DNA of 64,000 nucleotides from Exiguobacterium sp. 9-2 (GTDB lineage Bacteria > Bacillota > Bacilli > Exiguobacteriales > Exiguobacteriaceae): NCBI RefSeq assembly GCF_036287235.1, contig NZ_CP142850.1, positions 2,571,336 through 2,635,335 on the forward strand. Reading direction: 5' to 3'. Shown here piece by piece: positions 52,861 to 61,320 of the stretch. The notes beneath the pieces were generated by a model. It was not told the DNA's origin. It made no database searches and saw only the letters and a list, made by a program, of their open reading frames with translations. Every line of letters begins with the position of its first letter. Within the stretch, counting starts at the first letter, position 1. The translations under genes were made by a program, and so were the position numbers.

Positions 52861-54120
52861 TTAACTGCTTTGTTCGACAACGAGGGCGACGTTTCGTGGA
52901 TACAAGGAGCGATAGAGCGCGGGTAACAGTAGGACGATCTGAGTGACTGCGCAAAGTGTGTATGCAATCGTCGCTCCGTATAGTCCGTACAACGGAATCA
53001 AGAGGCTACAAGCGACGAGATTGACGACGACACTGCCGAAGATCGAGAGTGTCTGGATTCGAAACTGCTGGAAGCCGGTCAGTAGTGCTTGAATGACGGT
53101 CGAATTATAGAAGAACAACGACGCGACCATCATCAAGACGAAAATCAGATGATATTTGACGAACGACGCATTGTAGAAAATCGTCAAACCCCACTTTCCG
53201 AAGAAGATTGCTCCAAGAATCAGGAGGATCCCGACAATGTTCGTCATCAGTAACATCGACCGTGTCAGCTTGCGCAGTTCCGGTAAACTTTGGCGTTCAC
53301 CAGTCTCTGACGAGAAGTTCGGCAATAAGACAGCAATCAAGGAGTGGATGAACAGACTACCGAGTACGAGTAGATAGGCAATGCTTGCATAATATCCGAG
53401 TTCTTCCGTTCCGATCGCATGTCCAACGAATAATCGTGGGATGTTTGCGTTCAAGGCGATCAGTAGAGCGACGAACCCGAGTGGCATCGCTTTAAGGAAC
53501 AACTCCTTACCGGATCGATATCGTAAGTCGAGCGCTTGATTGTCAAAACCACGACCGACCCGGCGAATCGTCGGGAGATCGTAGACGAGTAACATGATCA
53601 AGTTACCAGTGATCAAGGCGATGACGAATCCCTGGATCGAATGGGTCGTAAAGAGGACGAGTGCTGCGCCTGAGACATTCAGGAGACTGCGAAAAATCTT
53701 CGAGATGGCGACTTCCTTGAAGGCAGTGTGTCCCTGTAAGAAGCCGTATCCGAGATCAGCGAACGACTCCATGTATTTATTGAGATAGACGAGTAACGTC
53801 AGCAGTAAGATGTTCGCTTCACCGAAGAAATAATAGACACCAAGGAGGACGAACACACCTGCCGAGAGGAGCGAAAAACGGGTCTTGATGAAGAGCCAGA
53901 AGTTCGTCAGTCCAGCCCGTTCTGCCGTCAGGATCGTACTGGCATTCAGCCAACAGAACATGACGATTGGTGCGGTGATGGCAAGGGCGTAATTAAAGTA
54001 GCCGATATTGAGCGGCGTACTCCATTTGATCAGGAGCGTCAAAATCATCCATTGATGTAACGAATATGCTGTATCTGCAATGAAGATGAGATTGAAGCGA
54101 GACAGCCGAACCGTTTTCAT
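52861..54120 (-). CDS. Oligosaccharide flippase, Wzx-like
   Basis: A 419-residue MOP-superfamily membrane protein with about twelve helices. It starts FNLIFIADTAYSLHQWMILTLLIKW and has the N-terminal NASTILTAERAGLTN and RSLLNVSGAALVLF segments common to polysaccharide flippases, with a charged loop RRVGRGFDNQALDLRYRSGKEL near residue 180. It should flip undecaprenyl-PP-linked repeat units to the outer leaflet. It lies between the PglF-like and Wzy-like genes of the operon. Confidence 0.88.
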   Translation of the reverse strand: MKTVRLSRFNLIFIADTAYSLHQWMILTLLIKWSTPLNIGYFNYALAITAPIVMFCWLNASTILTAERAGLTNFWLFIKTRFSLLSAGVFVLLGVYYFFGEANILLLTLLVYLNKYMESFADLGYGFLQGHTAFKEVAISKIFRSLLNVSGAALVLFTTHSIQGFVIALITGNLIMLLVYDLPTIRRVGRGFDNQALDLRYRSGKELFLKAMPLGFVALLIALNANIPRLFVGHAIGTEELGYYASIAYLLVLGSLFIHSLIAVLLPNFSSETGERQSLPELRKLTRSMLLMTNIVGILLILGAIFFGKWGLTIFYNASFVKYHLIFVLMMVASLFFYNSTVIQALLTGFQQFRIQTLSIFGSVVVNLVACSLLIPLYGLYGATIAYTLCAVTQIVLLLPALYRSLYPRNVALVVEQSS

Positions 54121-54135
54121 CGTTCTCCCCCCTCT

Positions 54136-56001
54136 CTATTTACGAGCGATCCGCATCGTTGGTGCGACTGGATCGGCATCGGTCTCGTTCGTCGCTTCTA
54201 ATAAATACTGGCGAAGTGTATCGTCCCGATCGAGCGCTTGGGCGATCTCACGCAAGTACGGATCGACGGAGCCGAAGGGGCGTGTTTTTCCGACGAGGAT
54301 CTTATCGAAGACGAGTTCGTCATGCACCTCATCACGAGCGAGCAGTTCCTCGTAGAGTTTCTCCCCTTTTCGAATCCCGCTGTAGACGATCGGGATCTGT
54401 TCTTCTGTAAATCCACTCAAGTGAATCAAGTTTTTCGCAAGTGTCGTAATGTGGACCGGTTCACCCATATCAAGGACGAACACTTCGCCTCCTTTTGCGA
54501 GGACACTCGCTTGAATGACGAGACGACTCGCTTCCGGAATCGTCATGAAGTAACGTGTCATCCGAGGATCGGTGATCGTGATCGGCCCGCCTTTCGCGAT
54601 TTGTTCCTTGAAAAGTGGGATGACGGAACCGCGGCTACCGAGGACGTTGCCGAACCGGACGACGGCGAACGTCGTTTCGCTATTTCTTGCCATCTGCTGG
54701 ATGACCATCTCAGCGATTCGTTTCGTCGCGCCCATCACGCTCGTCGGGTTGACTGCCTTATCGGTCGAGATCATGACGAAGCGTTTGACTCCAGCCGCTT
54801 CTGCTGCTCGGGCGACGTTACGTGTTCCGTAGATATTATTCTTGACGGCTTCGCTCGGATTATCCTCCATCAGCGGGACGTGCTTATGGGCTGCCGCATG
54901 ATAGACGAGGTCCGGTTCGAAGCGTCGCATGACTTCAAGCATCCGGTCACTGTCCTGTACATCGGCGATGACGGATTCGAACTGGATGTCCTGGCTGAGA
55001 CACTCGAGTTCCCGGCGAATCAGGTAGATACTGTTTTCACCGTGTCCAAGAAGAACAAGTCGTTCAGGACGAAAACGAATCAGTTGCCGGCAAATCTCGG
55101 AACCGATTGATCCACCGGCACCGGTGACGAGGACCGTCGCTCCATGCACGCTTCGTTCGATTTCCGTGATATCAAGCTCGACTGGTTCCCGTCCGAGTAA
55201 ATCAGCGATTGAGACTTCACGGATTTGTTGAATCGACACCTTACCGGAAGCGAGTTCGACGAGCATCGGTAACGTATGCGCCTCGACTTGCGTCTGTTTA
55301 ATTCGATTCAACAGTTCGATTCGTCGCGGATACGATAAGGACGGGATCGCGAGGACGACCGCTTCAATCTTTTGTTCCTCGATGATGCATTCAAGTTGCT
55401 CGATCGCTCCGATGACAGGAACACCGTGAATTCGCATCCCGCGTAGTTCAAGCGAGTCATCGAGTAATCCGACGACGTTTAAGATATGCGATTTCTTTTG
55501 TTTCAGTTCTTTCGTGATCATCTGTCCGGAAGCTCCGGCACCGATGATTAGCGTCCGTTTGCCGAGCGTCTTATGCTCCGGAACGAGTCTGAGACTACGG
55601 CCACGAATCAACAACCGGACGAATAAGATACCGTTCAAGACAAGTCCTGTCTGCAAGAAGATCGCCCGTTCGACCGCAAAGTCGAACAACGCATATTCAA
55701 GACCAAGTAAAACGAAACTGCTGGCAAGGACGACGACGAGGAGAACGGCGAGATCACGTAAACTCGCGTAGCGCCAGATGATTTGATAGAAACGCATCCA
55801 ATGAGCGACGAAGGTGAGGGCAATCCACTGGATGAGTGCGATTTCGAGCGCATCCTGTAACTCGAAATTGACGGTGAGATGGAGCGGATTAAAGAAGTAG
55901 AACGTTACTACGGTTGCGAGTGCGATGACTCCGGCGTCGATCAGGCGAAGGAGTCCAATCTTCAACTGCCGACGATACGGGGTAAGCGGGGAATGCTGCA
56001 T
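54136..56001 (-). CDS. Membrane nucleoside-diphosphate-sugar 4,6-dehydratase (PglF/CapD-like)
   Basis: A 621-residue protein with four N-terminal helices, a CoA-binding-like Rossmann domain (~140-280, TLIIGAGASGQMI) and a C-terminal SDR dehydratase domain (~295-590). The dehydratase domain shows VLVTGAGGSIGSEICRQL, AAHKHVPLMEDNPSEAVKNN, MISTDKAVNPTSVMGATKR and VRFGNVLGSRGSVIPLF. The site has the SMGATKR Met/Lys arrangement of PglF-type enzymes, not a Tyr. It converts UDP-GlcNAc to the 4-keto-6-deoxy sugar used by the PglE-like aminotransferase. Confidence 0.94.
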   Translation of the reverse strand: MQHSPLTPYRRQLKIGLLRLIDAGVIALATVVTFYFFNPLHLTVNFELQDALEIALIQWIALTFVAHWMRFYQIIWRYASLRDLAVLLVVVLASSFVLLGLEYALFDFAVERAIFLQTGLVLNGILFVRLLIRGRSLRLVPEHKTLGKRTLIIGAGASGQMITKELKQKKSHILNVVGLLDDSLELRGMRIHGVPVIGAIEQLECIIEEQKIEAVVLAIPSLSYPRRIELLNRIKQTQVEAHTLPMLVELASGKVSIQQIREVSIADLLGREPVELDITEIERSVHGATVLVTGAGGSIGSEICRQLIRFRPERLVLLGHGENSIYLIRRELECLSQDIQFESVIADVQDSDRMLEVMRRFEPDLVYHAAAHKHVPLMEDNPSEAVKNNIYGTRNVARAAEAAGVKRFVMISTDKAVNPTSVMGATKRIAEMVIQQMARNSETTFAVVRFGNVLGSRGSVIPLFKEQIAKGGPITITDPRMTRYFMTIPEASRLVIQASVLAKGGEVFVLDMGEPVHITTLAKNLIHLSGFTEEQIPIVYSGIRKGEKLYEELLARDEVHDELVFDKILVGKTRPFGSVDPYLREIAQALDRDDTLRQYLLEATNETDADPVAPTMRIARK

Positions 56002-56022
56002 GATGGTGTCTCCTCTCCTCTC

Positions 56023-56667
56023 TCATGAGTGCGTCCGGGGAATGACTTTCGGATAACTGTCGGTCGCTTCACGTGTCACTTCTTTTTTGCTTAACGAGCG
56101 CGAATAGACGATCAGGAGTCCGAGCATTAAACCAAGGACACCACCGATTCCCGTATTCATCAAAATGTTCGGGGATACGGGCTTCGTTGGAATTCGTGCA
56201 CTGGAGAAGACTTCCGTCTTACTCGTGTTAATCAGTTGCGGGAGATAATCCTGGAAGACTTCCGTCATCGTATTTGCCTGAATGGCTGCCTGCTCCGCTG
56301 AACGATCCGTGATGGATAAGGCGATGACTTGCGAATCGAGATTGCTCGAGACCGTCAGACGATCCGTCAAATCGAATAATCGCTTGTCGGTGACGTTCAT
56401 CTTTTGGGCGACCTGATCGACGACCTCTGGGCTTCGCAAGATATCTTGATAGGTACTGACGAGTGTCGGCGTCGATGTCGCCTCTGCGTTTGCTTGAGGA
56501 ACGACGAGGATGTAGGCCGTCGCTTCATATGTCTTCGGAATGACATACGTGCTGAGTGCATATCCGGCACCTGCGAAGAGCATCGTGAAGAGTGCCAGTA
56601 GCCACCAGCCGCGTCGGAGTGTCGTCAGATGATCTCCAAAGGTTTTTCTTTGATGCATCGAGCTCAC
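56023..56667 (-). CDS. Wzz/YveK-type polysaccharide chain-length modulator
   Basis: A 214-residue protein with two membrane helices (WWLLALFTMLFAGAGYALSTYV near residue 20 and NTGIGGVLGLMLGLLIVY near residue 176) around an extracytoplasmic coiled region. It has the proline-rich AKIPTKPVSPN-like motif (SARIPTKPVSPN) before the second helix. It fits the CapA/YveK/EpsA adaptors that work with BY-kinases, but no tyrosine kinase gene is found here. The GTG at 56667 has GAGGTG seven bases upstream. It is the first gene of the operon. Confidence 0.9.
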   Translation of the reverse strand: MSSMHQRKTFGDHLTTLRRGWWLLALFTMLFAGAGYALSTYVIPKTYEATAYILVVPQANAEATSTPTLVSTYQDILRSPEVVDQVAQKMNVTDKRLFDLTDRLTVSSNLDSQVIALSITDRSAEQAAIQANTMTEVFQDYLPQLINTSKTEVFSSARIPTKPVSPNILMNTGIGGVLGLMLGLLIVYSRSLSKKEVTREATDSYPKVIPRTHS

Positions 56668-56996
56668 TGTTGTTCACCTCTTTCTAGCTTGACCGAATGG
56701 ATGGACATTGGTTATGTCTACACCTTATTTCCAATCGAATTCCAAAACAATTAGAGCTTGGTGAAAATGATTATATTTTTTTCGGTAGCTATCTCGTTTG
56801 CGTGACGCGAGTTCACAGCAGGAATTCATGTCACAAAAAAAACGCGATTCACGAAAAAATGATTGCGTTTTTCTTAATATTTTTTCATTGGTATGCATGA
56901 TTTTTTAAAATATGAGGGTAAATACAAATTTGACGATTAAAAAGTATTTGAATCGGTAATAAGTCCTATATGAAGGGTGGATAGTCTTTAGAAATC
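56668..56996. promoter_or_regulatory. Divergent control region of the polysaccharide operon
   Basis: A 329-base AT-rich gap without ORFs separates the operon from the divergent O-antigen-ligase-like gene. On the minus strand a perfect TATAAT lies at 56775-56770 but with no good -35 (AACGAG at 17 bases), as seen for activator-dependent promoters. Upstream of it, 56872-56835 folds as AAAAACGC/GCGTTTTT with a T-run, a terminator-like hairpin. CTCG/CGAG (56793-56811) adds a small dyad. On the plus strand TTGACG (56930-56935) has no well-spaced -10. Confidence 0.45.
56835..56872 (-). terminator. Terminator-like hairpin in the polysaccharide operon leader
   Basis: On the minus strand AAAAACGC (56872-56865) pairs with GCGTTTTT (56845-56838), followed by more T residues, ~170 bases before the first gene. 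If a promoter lies upstream of it, this could be an attenuator. Confidence 0.5.
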
Positions 56997-58265
56997 ATGT
57001 TAAAATCAGTCAATATACCCACATCGTTTGCCTTATCCATCCTAGTCATTTGGATCATGCTCGATGCTTGGATTCGTCCTCTATCCTTTACGGACGAAGT
57101 GTTACCTAAACAGTGGTCACTTTGGTTGCTTCCTGCCTACATCGTTCTGTTCAGCGTCTGTTGGTTCATCTTACGACCGTTCTATCGCGTCAATCGCACA
57201 ACTGGACATCAAATCGGATTTATTTTTCTGATTTATCTGACATTTCATATCGTATTTTTCTTTTTTAACGCGAATACGGATCGTGTCCTTGCTTCGCTTT
57301 ACCTCATTTCGACTTGGCTTTTCGTCGGCATCGTCTCTTCGCTCTCACGTACATCGATCGATCAATGGCATCGTCTTCTGTATTACTTCCTTTACGGACA
57401 AGCCGTCTTTCTCGCTTCCTACGCACTCATCGTCTCGTTTGGCACAGAGTATGTTCCGGTCGAAAACCTACAATGGCTTCGAATCGGTCCTTTGTCGTTT
57501 CCTCAGCTGTATGTCGGAGAGCAAGGTTCATTCCTTCGCCTTGCTGGACTGATGAACAATCCGAATACGTTCGCAGCGTGGCTCGTTCCGGGAGGACTGC
57601 TTGCTTGGGTCTATCTACTGCGACAGTTTCCACGTTGGCAAAGTCTTCTGCACGCTGTTTTCTTACTCCTGATCGTCATTGCTTTGCTAAGGAGCGGTTC
57701 GCAGACAGGAATCTACTCCTTCGTCCTCCTGGCACTCTTGACGAGTATTCGAATGGTTCCGGGAACGAGACGCCGGATGCAGGTAGCTGCCTGTTATGTG
57801 ACAGGAAGCCTGATCTTATGTGCCGTCTTCGCATTTCAAGGTCTGCTTCCCCGTCTGCTCAGTCTTAACGGACGATTTACGCTTTGGCAAGCAGGATGGC
57901 ACGCTTCCGCTGACGCGCTCTGGTTCGGTCACGGGATTGGAAGTGCCCCGCGTGGACTGCAGGAACAACTCGGGGAACGGATTCTTTATACATTTCACAG
58001 CACACCGATCACGTTTCTCTACGAATTCGGTCTCATTGGTTGTCTGCTGTACGGTGCAGTCTTTCTGTATCTGTTTTATCGACTGCTTCGCATTCAGACG
58101 ACGGATCTCGCTTTCCTCGCGCTCTTGCTAGCCAGCTGGCTCGGGTTACTCCAATTCACGGAAAGTGTTCTCGTCAGACCGAGTGGATTTTATTTCATTT
58201 GGCTCAGCCTTCTTGCTTATGCGTCGCTTCGTCGACTTCCACCTCACGACAGTACCCACACCTAG
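56997..58265 (+). CDS. O-antigen ligase/polymerase family membrane protein
   Basis: A 422-residue membrane protein with about eleven helices. A Wzy_C-like segment lies around LLRSGSQTGIYSF...LLSLNGRFTLWQAGWHASADALWFGHGIGSAP near residues 225-320. The FHSTPITFLYEFGLIGCLLYG motif near residue 330 matches the HNxxLxxxxExG loop of ligases, with Ser-Thr in place of the usual Asn. It could be a second polymerase or a ligase for the polymer of the divergent operon. The start ATG has only a distant purine-rich RBS (GAAGGGTGG, 16 bases away), so initiation may be weak. Confidence 0.82.
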   Translation: MLKSVNIPTSFALSILVIWIMLDAWIRPLSFTDEVLPKQWSLWLLPAYIVLFSVCWFILRPFYRVNRTTGHQIGFIFLIYLTFHIVFFFFNANTDRVLASLYLISTWLFVGIVSSLSRTSIDQWHRLLYYFLYGQAVFLASYALIVSFGTEYVPVENLQWLRIGPLSFPQLYVGEQGSFLRLAGLMNNPNTFAAWLVPGGLLAWVYLLRQFPRWQSLLHAVFLLLIVIALLRSGSQTGIYSFVLLALLTSIRMVPGTRRRMQVAACYVTGSLILCAVFAFQGLLPRLLSLNGRFTLWQAGWHASADALWFGHGIGSAPRGLQEQLGERILYTFHSTPITFLYEFGLIGCLLYGAVFLYLFYRLLRIQTTDLAFLALLLASWLGLLQFTESVLVRPSGFYFIWLSLLAYASLRRLPPHDSTHT

Positions 58266-58294
58266 ACGCACCTACACGAAAGGGGTATGACATC

Positions 58295-59053
58295 ATGAAG
58301 AAATGGACAGAACAACAAGTCATCGATAGCCTGATCGAAGCTAGTATCGAATATCCCTCTCTCGACGCAAAGACATATGCGCGCTGGTCGGTCGGAAAAG
58401 ACATTCCATCGATCACGACGATCATCAATGTATTCGGCTCTTGGCGTGAAGCACTCCAAGCTGCTGGTCTCTCATCAATTCGTCCGTATTTTTCAGATGA
58501 AGAGATTCTTACTTTCATCAAGGAAGCATCGACACGTTTACATCCCTTCCATAGTAATAGCTACCGGGAGTGGGCAAAAGCCAAACACGGACCATCCTTG
58601 ACGCTGATCAACTTACGTTTCGGTTCTTGGTCACGTGCGCTTGAAGAAGCACAGATCGAGATGACACGCTCCATCTCGATGACGGAAGAACGGATCATCA
58701 CTGCTTTACTTGAAGCTTCCGATGTCCTTTCGCGTCTGACAACACAGACGTATGCGATTTGGGCACAGGAAAATGGACATCCGACAGTCGCGACGATTGC
58801 CCGTAAATATGGTTCGTGGGCAGATGCTCTCGCTTGCCTTGACATCGCTCCACCTCGCCGGAAATGGGTCGAAGAAGACGTCCTTGAAGCACTGCGGCAG
58901 GCACAAGAAGAATTACCTTCTCTCAGCATCATCCATTACCGAAAATGGGCAGAAGGTCGCTCGGTTCCGAGCACCTCGACGATCAACGCCCTCTTCGGCA
59001 GCTGGACCTCCGCCGTGCAATGCCTCAAGCGTGCACGCGTTTCTCTTTCCTAA
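58295..59053 (+). CDS. Four-repeat homing-endonuclease-associated (HNH_repeat-type) protein, paralogue 2
   Basis: A 252-residue protein of four ~55-residue repeats with cores FGSWREAL, FGSWSRAL, YGSWADAL and FGSWTSAV. Each is preceded by a TYxxW...PSxxTI-type segment. It aligns repeat-for-repeat with the protein encoded at 43144-43887. No nuclease domain is present. It follows the ligase-like gene by 29 bases and so probably shares its transcript. The two copies enclose the polysaccharide genes. A DNA-binding regulatory role is inferred from the repeat type. The ATG at 58295 follows AAAGGGG. Confidence 0.8.
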   Translation: MKKWTEQQVIDSLIEASIEYPSLDAKTYARWSVGKDIPSITTIINVFGSWREALQAAGLSSIRPYFSDEEILTFIKEASTRLHPFHSNSYREWAKAKHGPSLTLINLRFGSWSRALEEAQIEMTRSISMTEERIITALLEASDVLSRLTTQTYAIWAQENGHPTVATIARKYGSWADALACLDIAPPRRKWVEEDVLEALRQAQEELPSLSIIHYRKWAEGRSVPSTSTINALFGSWTSAVQCLKRARVSLS

Positions 59054-59069
59054 TCCTTTTCTTCCATCT

Positions 59070-59110
59070 AAAAAAGAGTGACCCGGTATGTTACCGGATC
59101 ACTCCTTTTT
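59070..59110. terminator. Bidirectional terminator
   Basis: AAAAAAGAGTGACCCGGTA (59070-59088) pairs with TACCGGATCACTCCTTTTT (59092-59110) with two mismatches and a 3-base loop. Confidence 0.9.
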
Positions 59111-59118
59111 CGTGCGTA

Positions 59119-60114
59119 TCATGATTTTTCGATCTGCTCAAGTAGAGATGCCGGCAATAGTGTCACCGTATCGTGCTTCAACAAATAGATGTCTTCCGTA
59201 TACGCCCCGATTCGTCGAGGATTGCGTTGCCCGTGGAGATTGTTTCGGATCGCTTTCGGAAAATTGACCCCACATTCATAGGCATGAAGATACCCCCCAC
59301 CAAATCGTGGATTGATTTCCGATAAGTAGAGCGTTCCGTCAACATCGAACAGATCAAAATCTAGTGGACCGACGAGACGAGTTCCCGCTAATACCTGCTC
59401 AATCAATTCAAAGACGTCGTCGCGTTTGACGGAGCGACTCTTATCCGTTTCTCCTGCGCGCATGACGAGTTTCTCCTTAATGAAGATATCCGTCACTTCA
59501 TGCGTCAGCCAATCGACATACACATCAACGCCAAGTTCTTGTCCTCTTAAGTATTCCTGAATCAATAAATTCGGATGGACAGCGAACAATCCTTCGACGA
59601 CCTGAAGGGAGGAGACAACCTGGACATGAAGACTAGCACTGCCGTTACGTGGTTTTACGAAGACTGGAAATGCGACTTCCCCTTGCGCGAGCGCATTTTT
59701 AAATGCGTCGAGTGTCGTATATGTTCGTGCATGGGCAATCCCTTCCGTGACACAATACGTATACATAGCGTATTTATCAAAGCATAACTGGCACGCATCC
59801 ATCGGTGAGACAAGGACCGTGACACCGATCGCTTCAAATCGTTCTGTTGCCGCTGCGAGCAACTCCAATTCGGGATCGATCAATGACAACAGCGCCGTTA
59901 CGCCTTCCCGCTGACACAACTCTAGTAGATGATCGATATACCCCGGTGCGTCGATGCGCGGGACAAGATGATGACGCTCCGTCATATAAAGACCCGGTGC
60001 AAGTGGATTACAATCCGCAGTACTGACGTGACCGTCCGGCATCTCACGAACGAAGTACTCGACCAGTTTCGTTCGGCGACCGACGCTTGTCATCAACAAA
60101 TGGGCAGTCTTCAT
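59119..60114 (-). CDS. ATP-grasp carboxylate-amine ligase-like protein
   Basis: A 331-residue ATP-grasp enzyme resembling carbamoyl-phosphate-synthase large-chain fragments found in polysaccharide loci. The pre-ATP-grasp Rossmann part has MTSVGRRTKLVEYF near residue 9. ATP-binding residues are in FPVFVKPRNGSAS near residue 149 and LIQEYLRGQELGVDVYVD near residue 181. The metal site is LYLSEINPRFGGGYLHAYECG near residue 262. Such enzymes join an amine and a carboxylate; the substrate is unknown. It lies next to the VanZ gene and may serve surface-polymer modification, which is inference. Confidence 0.86.
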   Translation of the reverse strand: MKTAHLLMTSVGRRTKLVEYFVREMPDGHVSTADCNPLAPGLYMTERHHLVPRIDAPGYIDHLLELCQREGVTALLSLIDPELELLAAATERFEAIGVTVLVSPMDACQLCFDKYAMYTYCVTEGIAHARTYTTLDAFKNALAQGEVAFPVFVKPRNGSASLHVQVVSSLQVVEGLFAVHPNLLIQEYLRGQELGVDVYVDWLTHEVTDIFIKEKLVMRAGETDKSRSVKRDDVFELIEQVLAGTRLVGPLDFDLFDVDGTLYLSEINPRFGGGYLHAYECGVNFPKAIRNNLHGQRNPRRIGAYTEDIYLLKHDTVTLLPASLLEQIEKS

Positions 60115-60130
60115 AGGGCCATCTCCTTCG

Positions 60131-60655
60131 TTAAAAGTGATGCCTTTTCTTTTCGTGCCAGAAAGAAAGACTTCCTGCTTGGCGCTGTACTTTTTTCCTA
60201 CGAACGAGCAGATAGCATCCGATTCCGATCAATGCTCCGGTTCCGTCGAGTAACACATCTTGGACGAGACCAGTCCGGTCACCCGTTAAAATTTGATGAA
60301 ACTCATCAAACACAGCGATGGTGATTGCTAATGAGTAAGCGAACAAGACGGCAAGACCCGGTGTCAAACGACGACGCGTCAAATCAATCAAACCGATACC
60401 TAATACGAGAAACGTCGAGACGTGCGCTGCTTTACGAATGAAAAATTCAATGAATCCACTGCGTCCGAGTGCCGCTACACTGACTTCTCCATGATACGAG
60501 AAGGAGATGAATCGCAGATGATCGACGAATCCTAATGGGATATAGCGAGATAGACCAGGTTTGATCGATTGTGCCTGATAAGGCATCGAACTTGAGATGA
60601 AGAGGATCAATAGGACGGCAAAGACGACATAGCCGGACCAGGTGATTTTTTTCAT
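60131..60655 (-). CDS. VanZ-like membrane protein
   Basis: A 174-residue protein with about four or five helices. The family text is HVSTFLVLGIGLIDLTRRR...AITIAVFDEFHQILTGDRTGLVQDVLLDGTGALIGIGCYLLV, containing the VanZ motif DEFHQxxxxxRxxxxxDxxxNxxG, with glycines and threonine at the end. VanZ-like proteins are common near surface-polysaccharide genes, and their activity is not defined. It is 16 bases upstream of the ATP-grasp gene and likely co-transcribed with it. Confidence 0.9.
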   Translation of the reverse strand: MKKITWSGYVVFAVLLILFISSSMPYQAQSIKPGLSRYIPLGFVDHLRFISFSYHGEVSVAALGRSGFIEFFIRKAAHVSTFLVLGIGLIDLTRRRLTPGLAVLFAYSLAITIAVFDEFHQILTGDRTGLVQDVLLDGTGALIGIGCYLLVRRKKVQRQAGSLSFWHEKKRHHF

Positions 60656-60779
60656 GAAGACACTCCCTTATGTGATATCACTTTAGAATAGCACGGACAG
60701 AAACGATAGGCGATTATCTCCGAAAATCAATTTCTATTTTAACCCAGTTCATTTTTTTAGTTTCCTTGAAAAACGATAT

Positions 60780-60807
60780 TTTACATTTATCAGGTTTCTT
60801 TTATAAT
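60780..60807 (+). promoter_or_regulatory. Promoter of the XRE regulator gene
   Basis: TTTACA (60780-60785) and a perfect TATAAT (60802-60807), 16 bases apart, ~55 bases before the ATG. Confidence 0.72.
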
Positions 60808-60862
60808 GAAAGTGGTTAATTAGTACTATAAAGAATGAGCTGAAGAATAGGAGTGGAGTGCC

Positions 60863-61282
60863 ATGAATCGTGCACTAGGTAAAAAAATTATGCAATTGCG
60901 CAAACAACACAAGTATACTCAAAAATTTTTAGGTGAACGGTGTGGTGAATCAGCAACGGACATTTCCGCTTACGAACGTGGTCAGCGCATTCCCTCTGCT
61001 CAAGTTTTGGAACGATTGGCTCTTGCTTTAGACACGACGATCATTGATCTCATCGATCCGAAGTATGTACAGCATCCTTCATTGAGTGAATTCATGCAAC
61101 AAGCGCTTGAACCATCGCAACCGCTTGATCTAAAGCTCATTCTTGAAGATTTACTGGTTCATCTCAGTCTATCGAAGGAAATCTATTTTGATGGTCGACT
61201 CGTCTCATCACCTGTCCGGGATGAGATGGCAACGTCCATTGATCAAGCATTAAAGCGGGGTCTTTCTTCTATCGAAGCGTAA
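60863..61282 (+). CDS. XRE-family transcriptional regulator
   Basis: A 139-residue regulator. The helix-turn-helix domain (residues ~5-65) reads LGKKIMQLRKQHKYTQKFLGERCGESATDISAYERGQRIPSAQVLERLALAL. The remaining ~75 residues are helical and contain LSEFMQQALEPSQPLDLKLILEDLLVHL, with no recognised ligand domain. The layout recalls SinR-type regulators, and a gene close to a polysaccharide operon makes such a target possible but unproven. It has its own promoter and terminator. Confidence 0.85.
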   Translation: MNRALGKKIMQLRKQHKYTQKFLGERCGESATDISAYERGQRIPSAQVLERLALALDTTIIDLIDPKYVQHPSLSEFMQQALEPSQPLDLKLILEDLLVHLSLSKEIYFDGRLVSSPVRDEMATSIDQALKRGLSSIEA

Positions 61283-61320
61283 AAAAGAGATCAAAATCAG
61301 CTGATTTTGATCTCTTTTTT
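61281..61320. terminator. Perfect 40-base palindromic bidirectional terminator
   Basis: AAAAAAGAGATCAAAATCAG (61281-61300) is followed immediately by its exact reverse complement (61301-61320). It overlaps the stop of the XRE gene and reaches the stop of the convergent gene. Confidence 0.9.
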
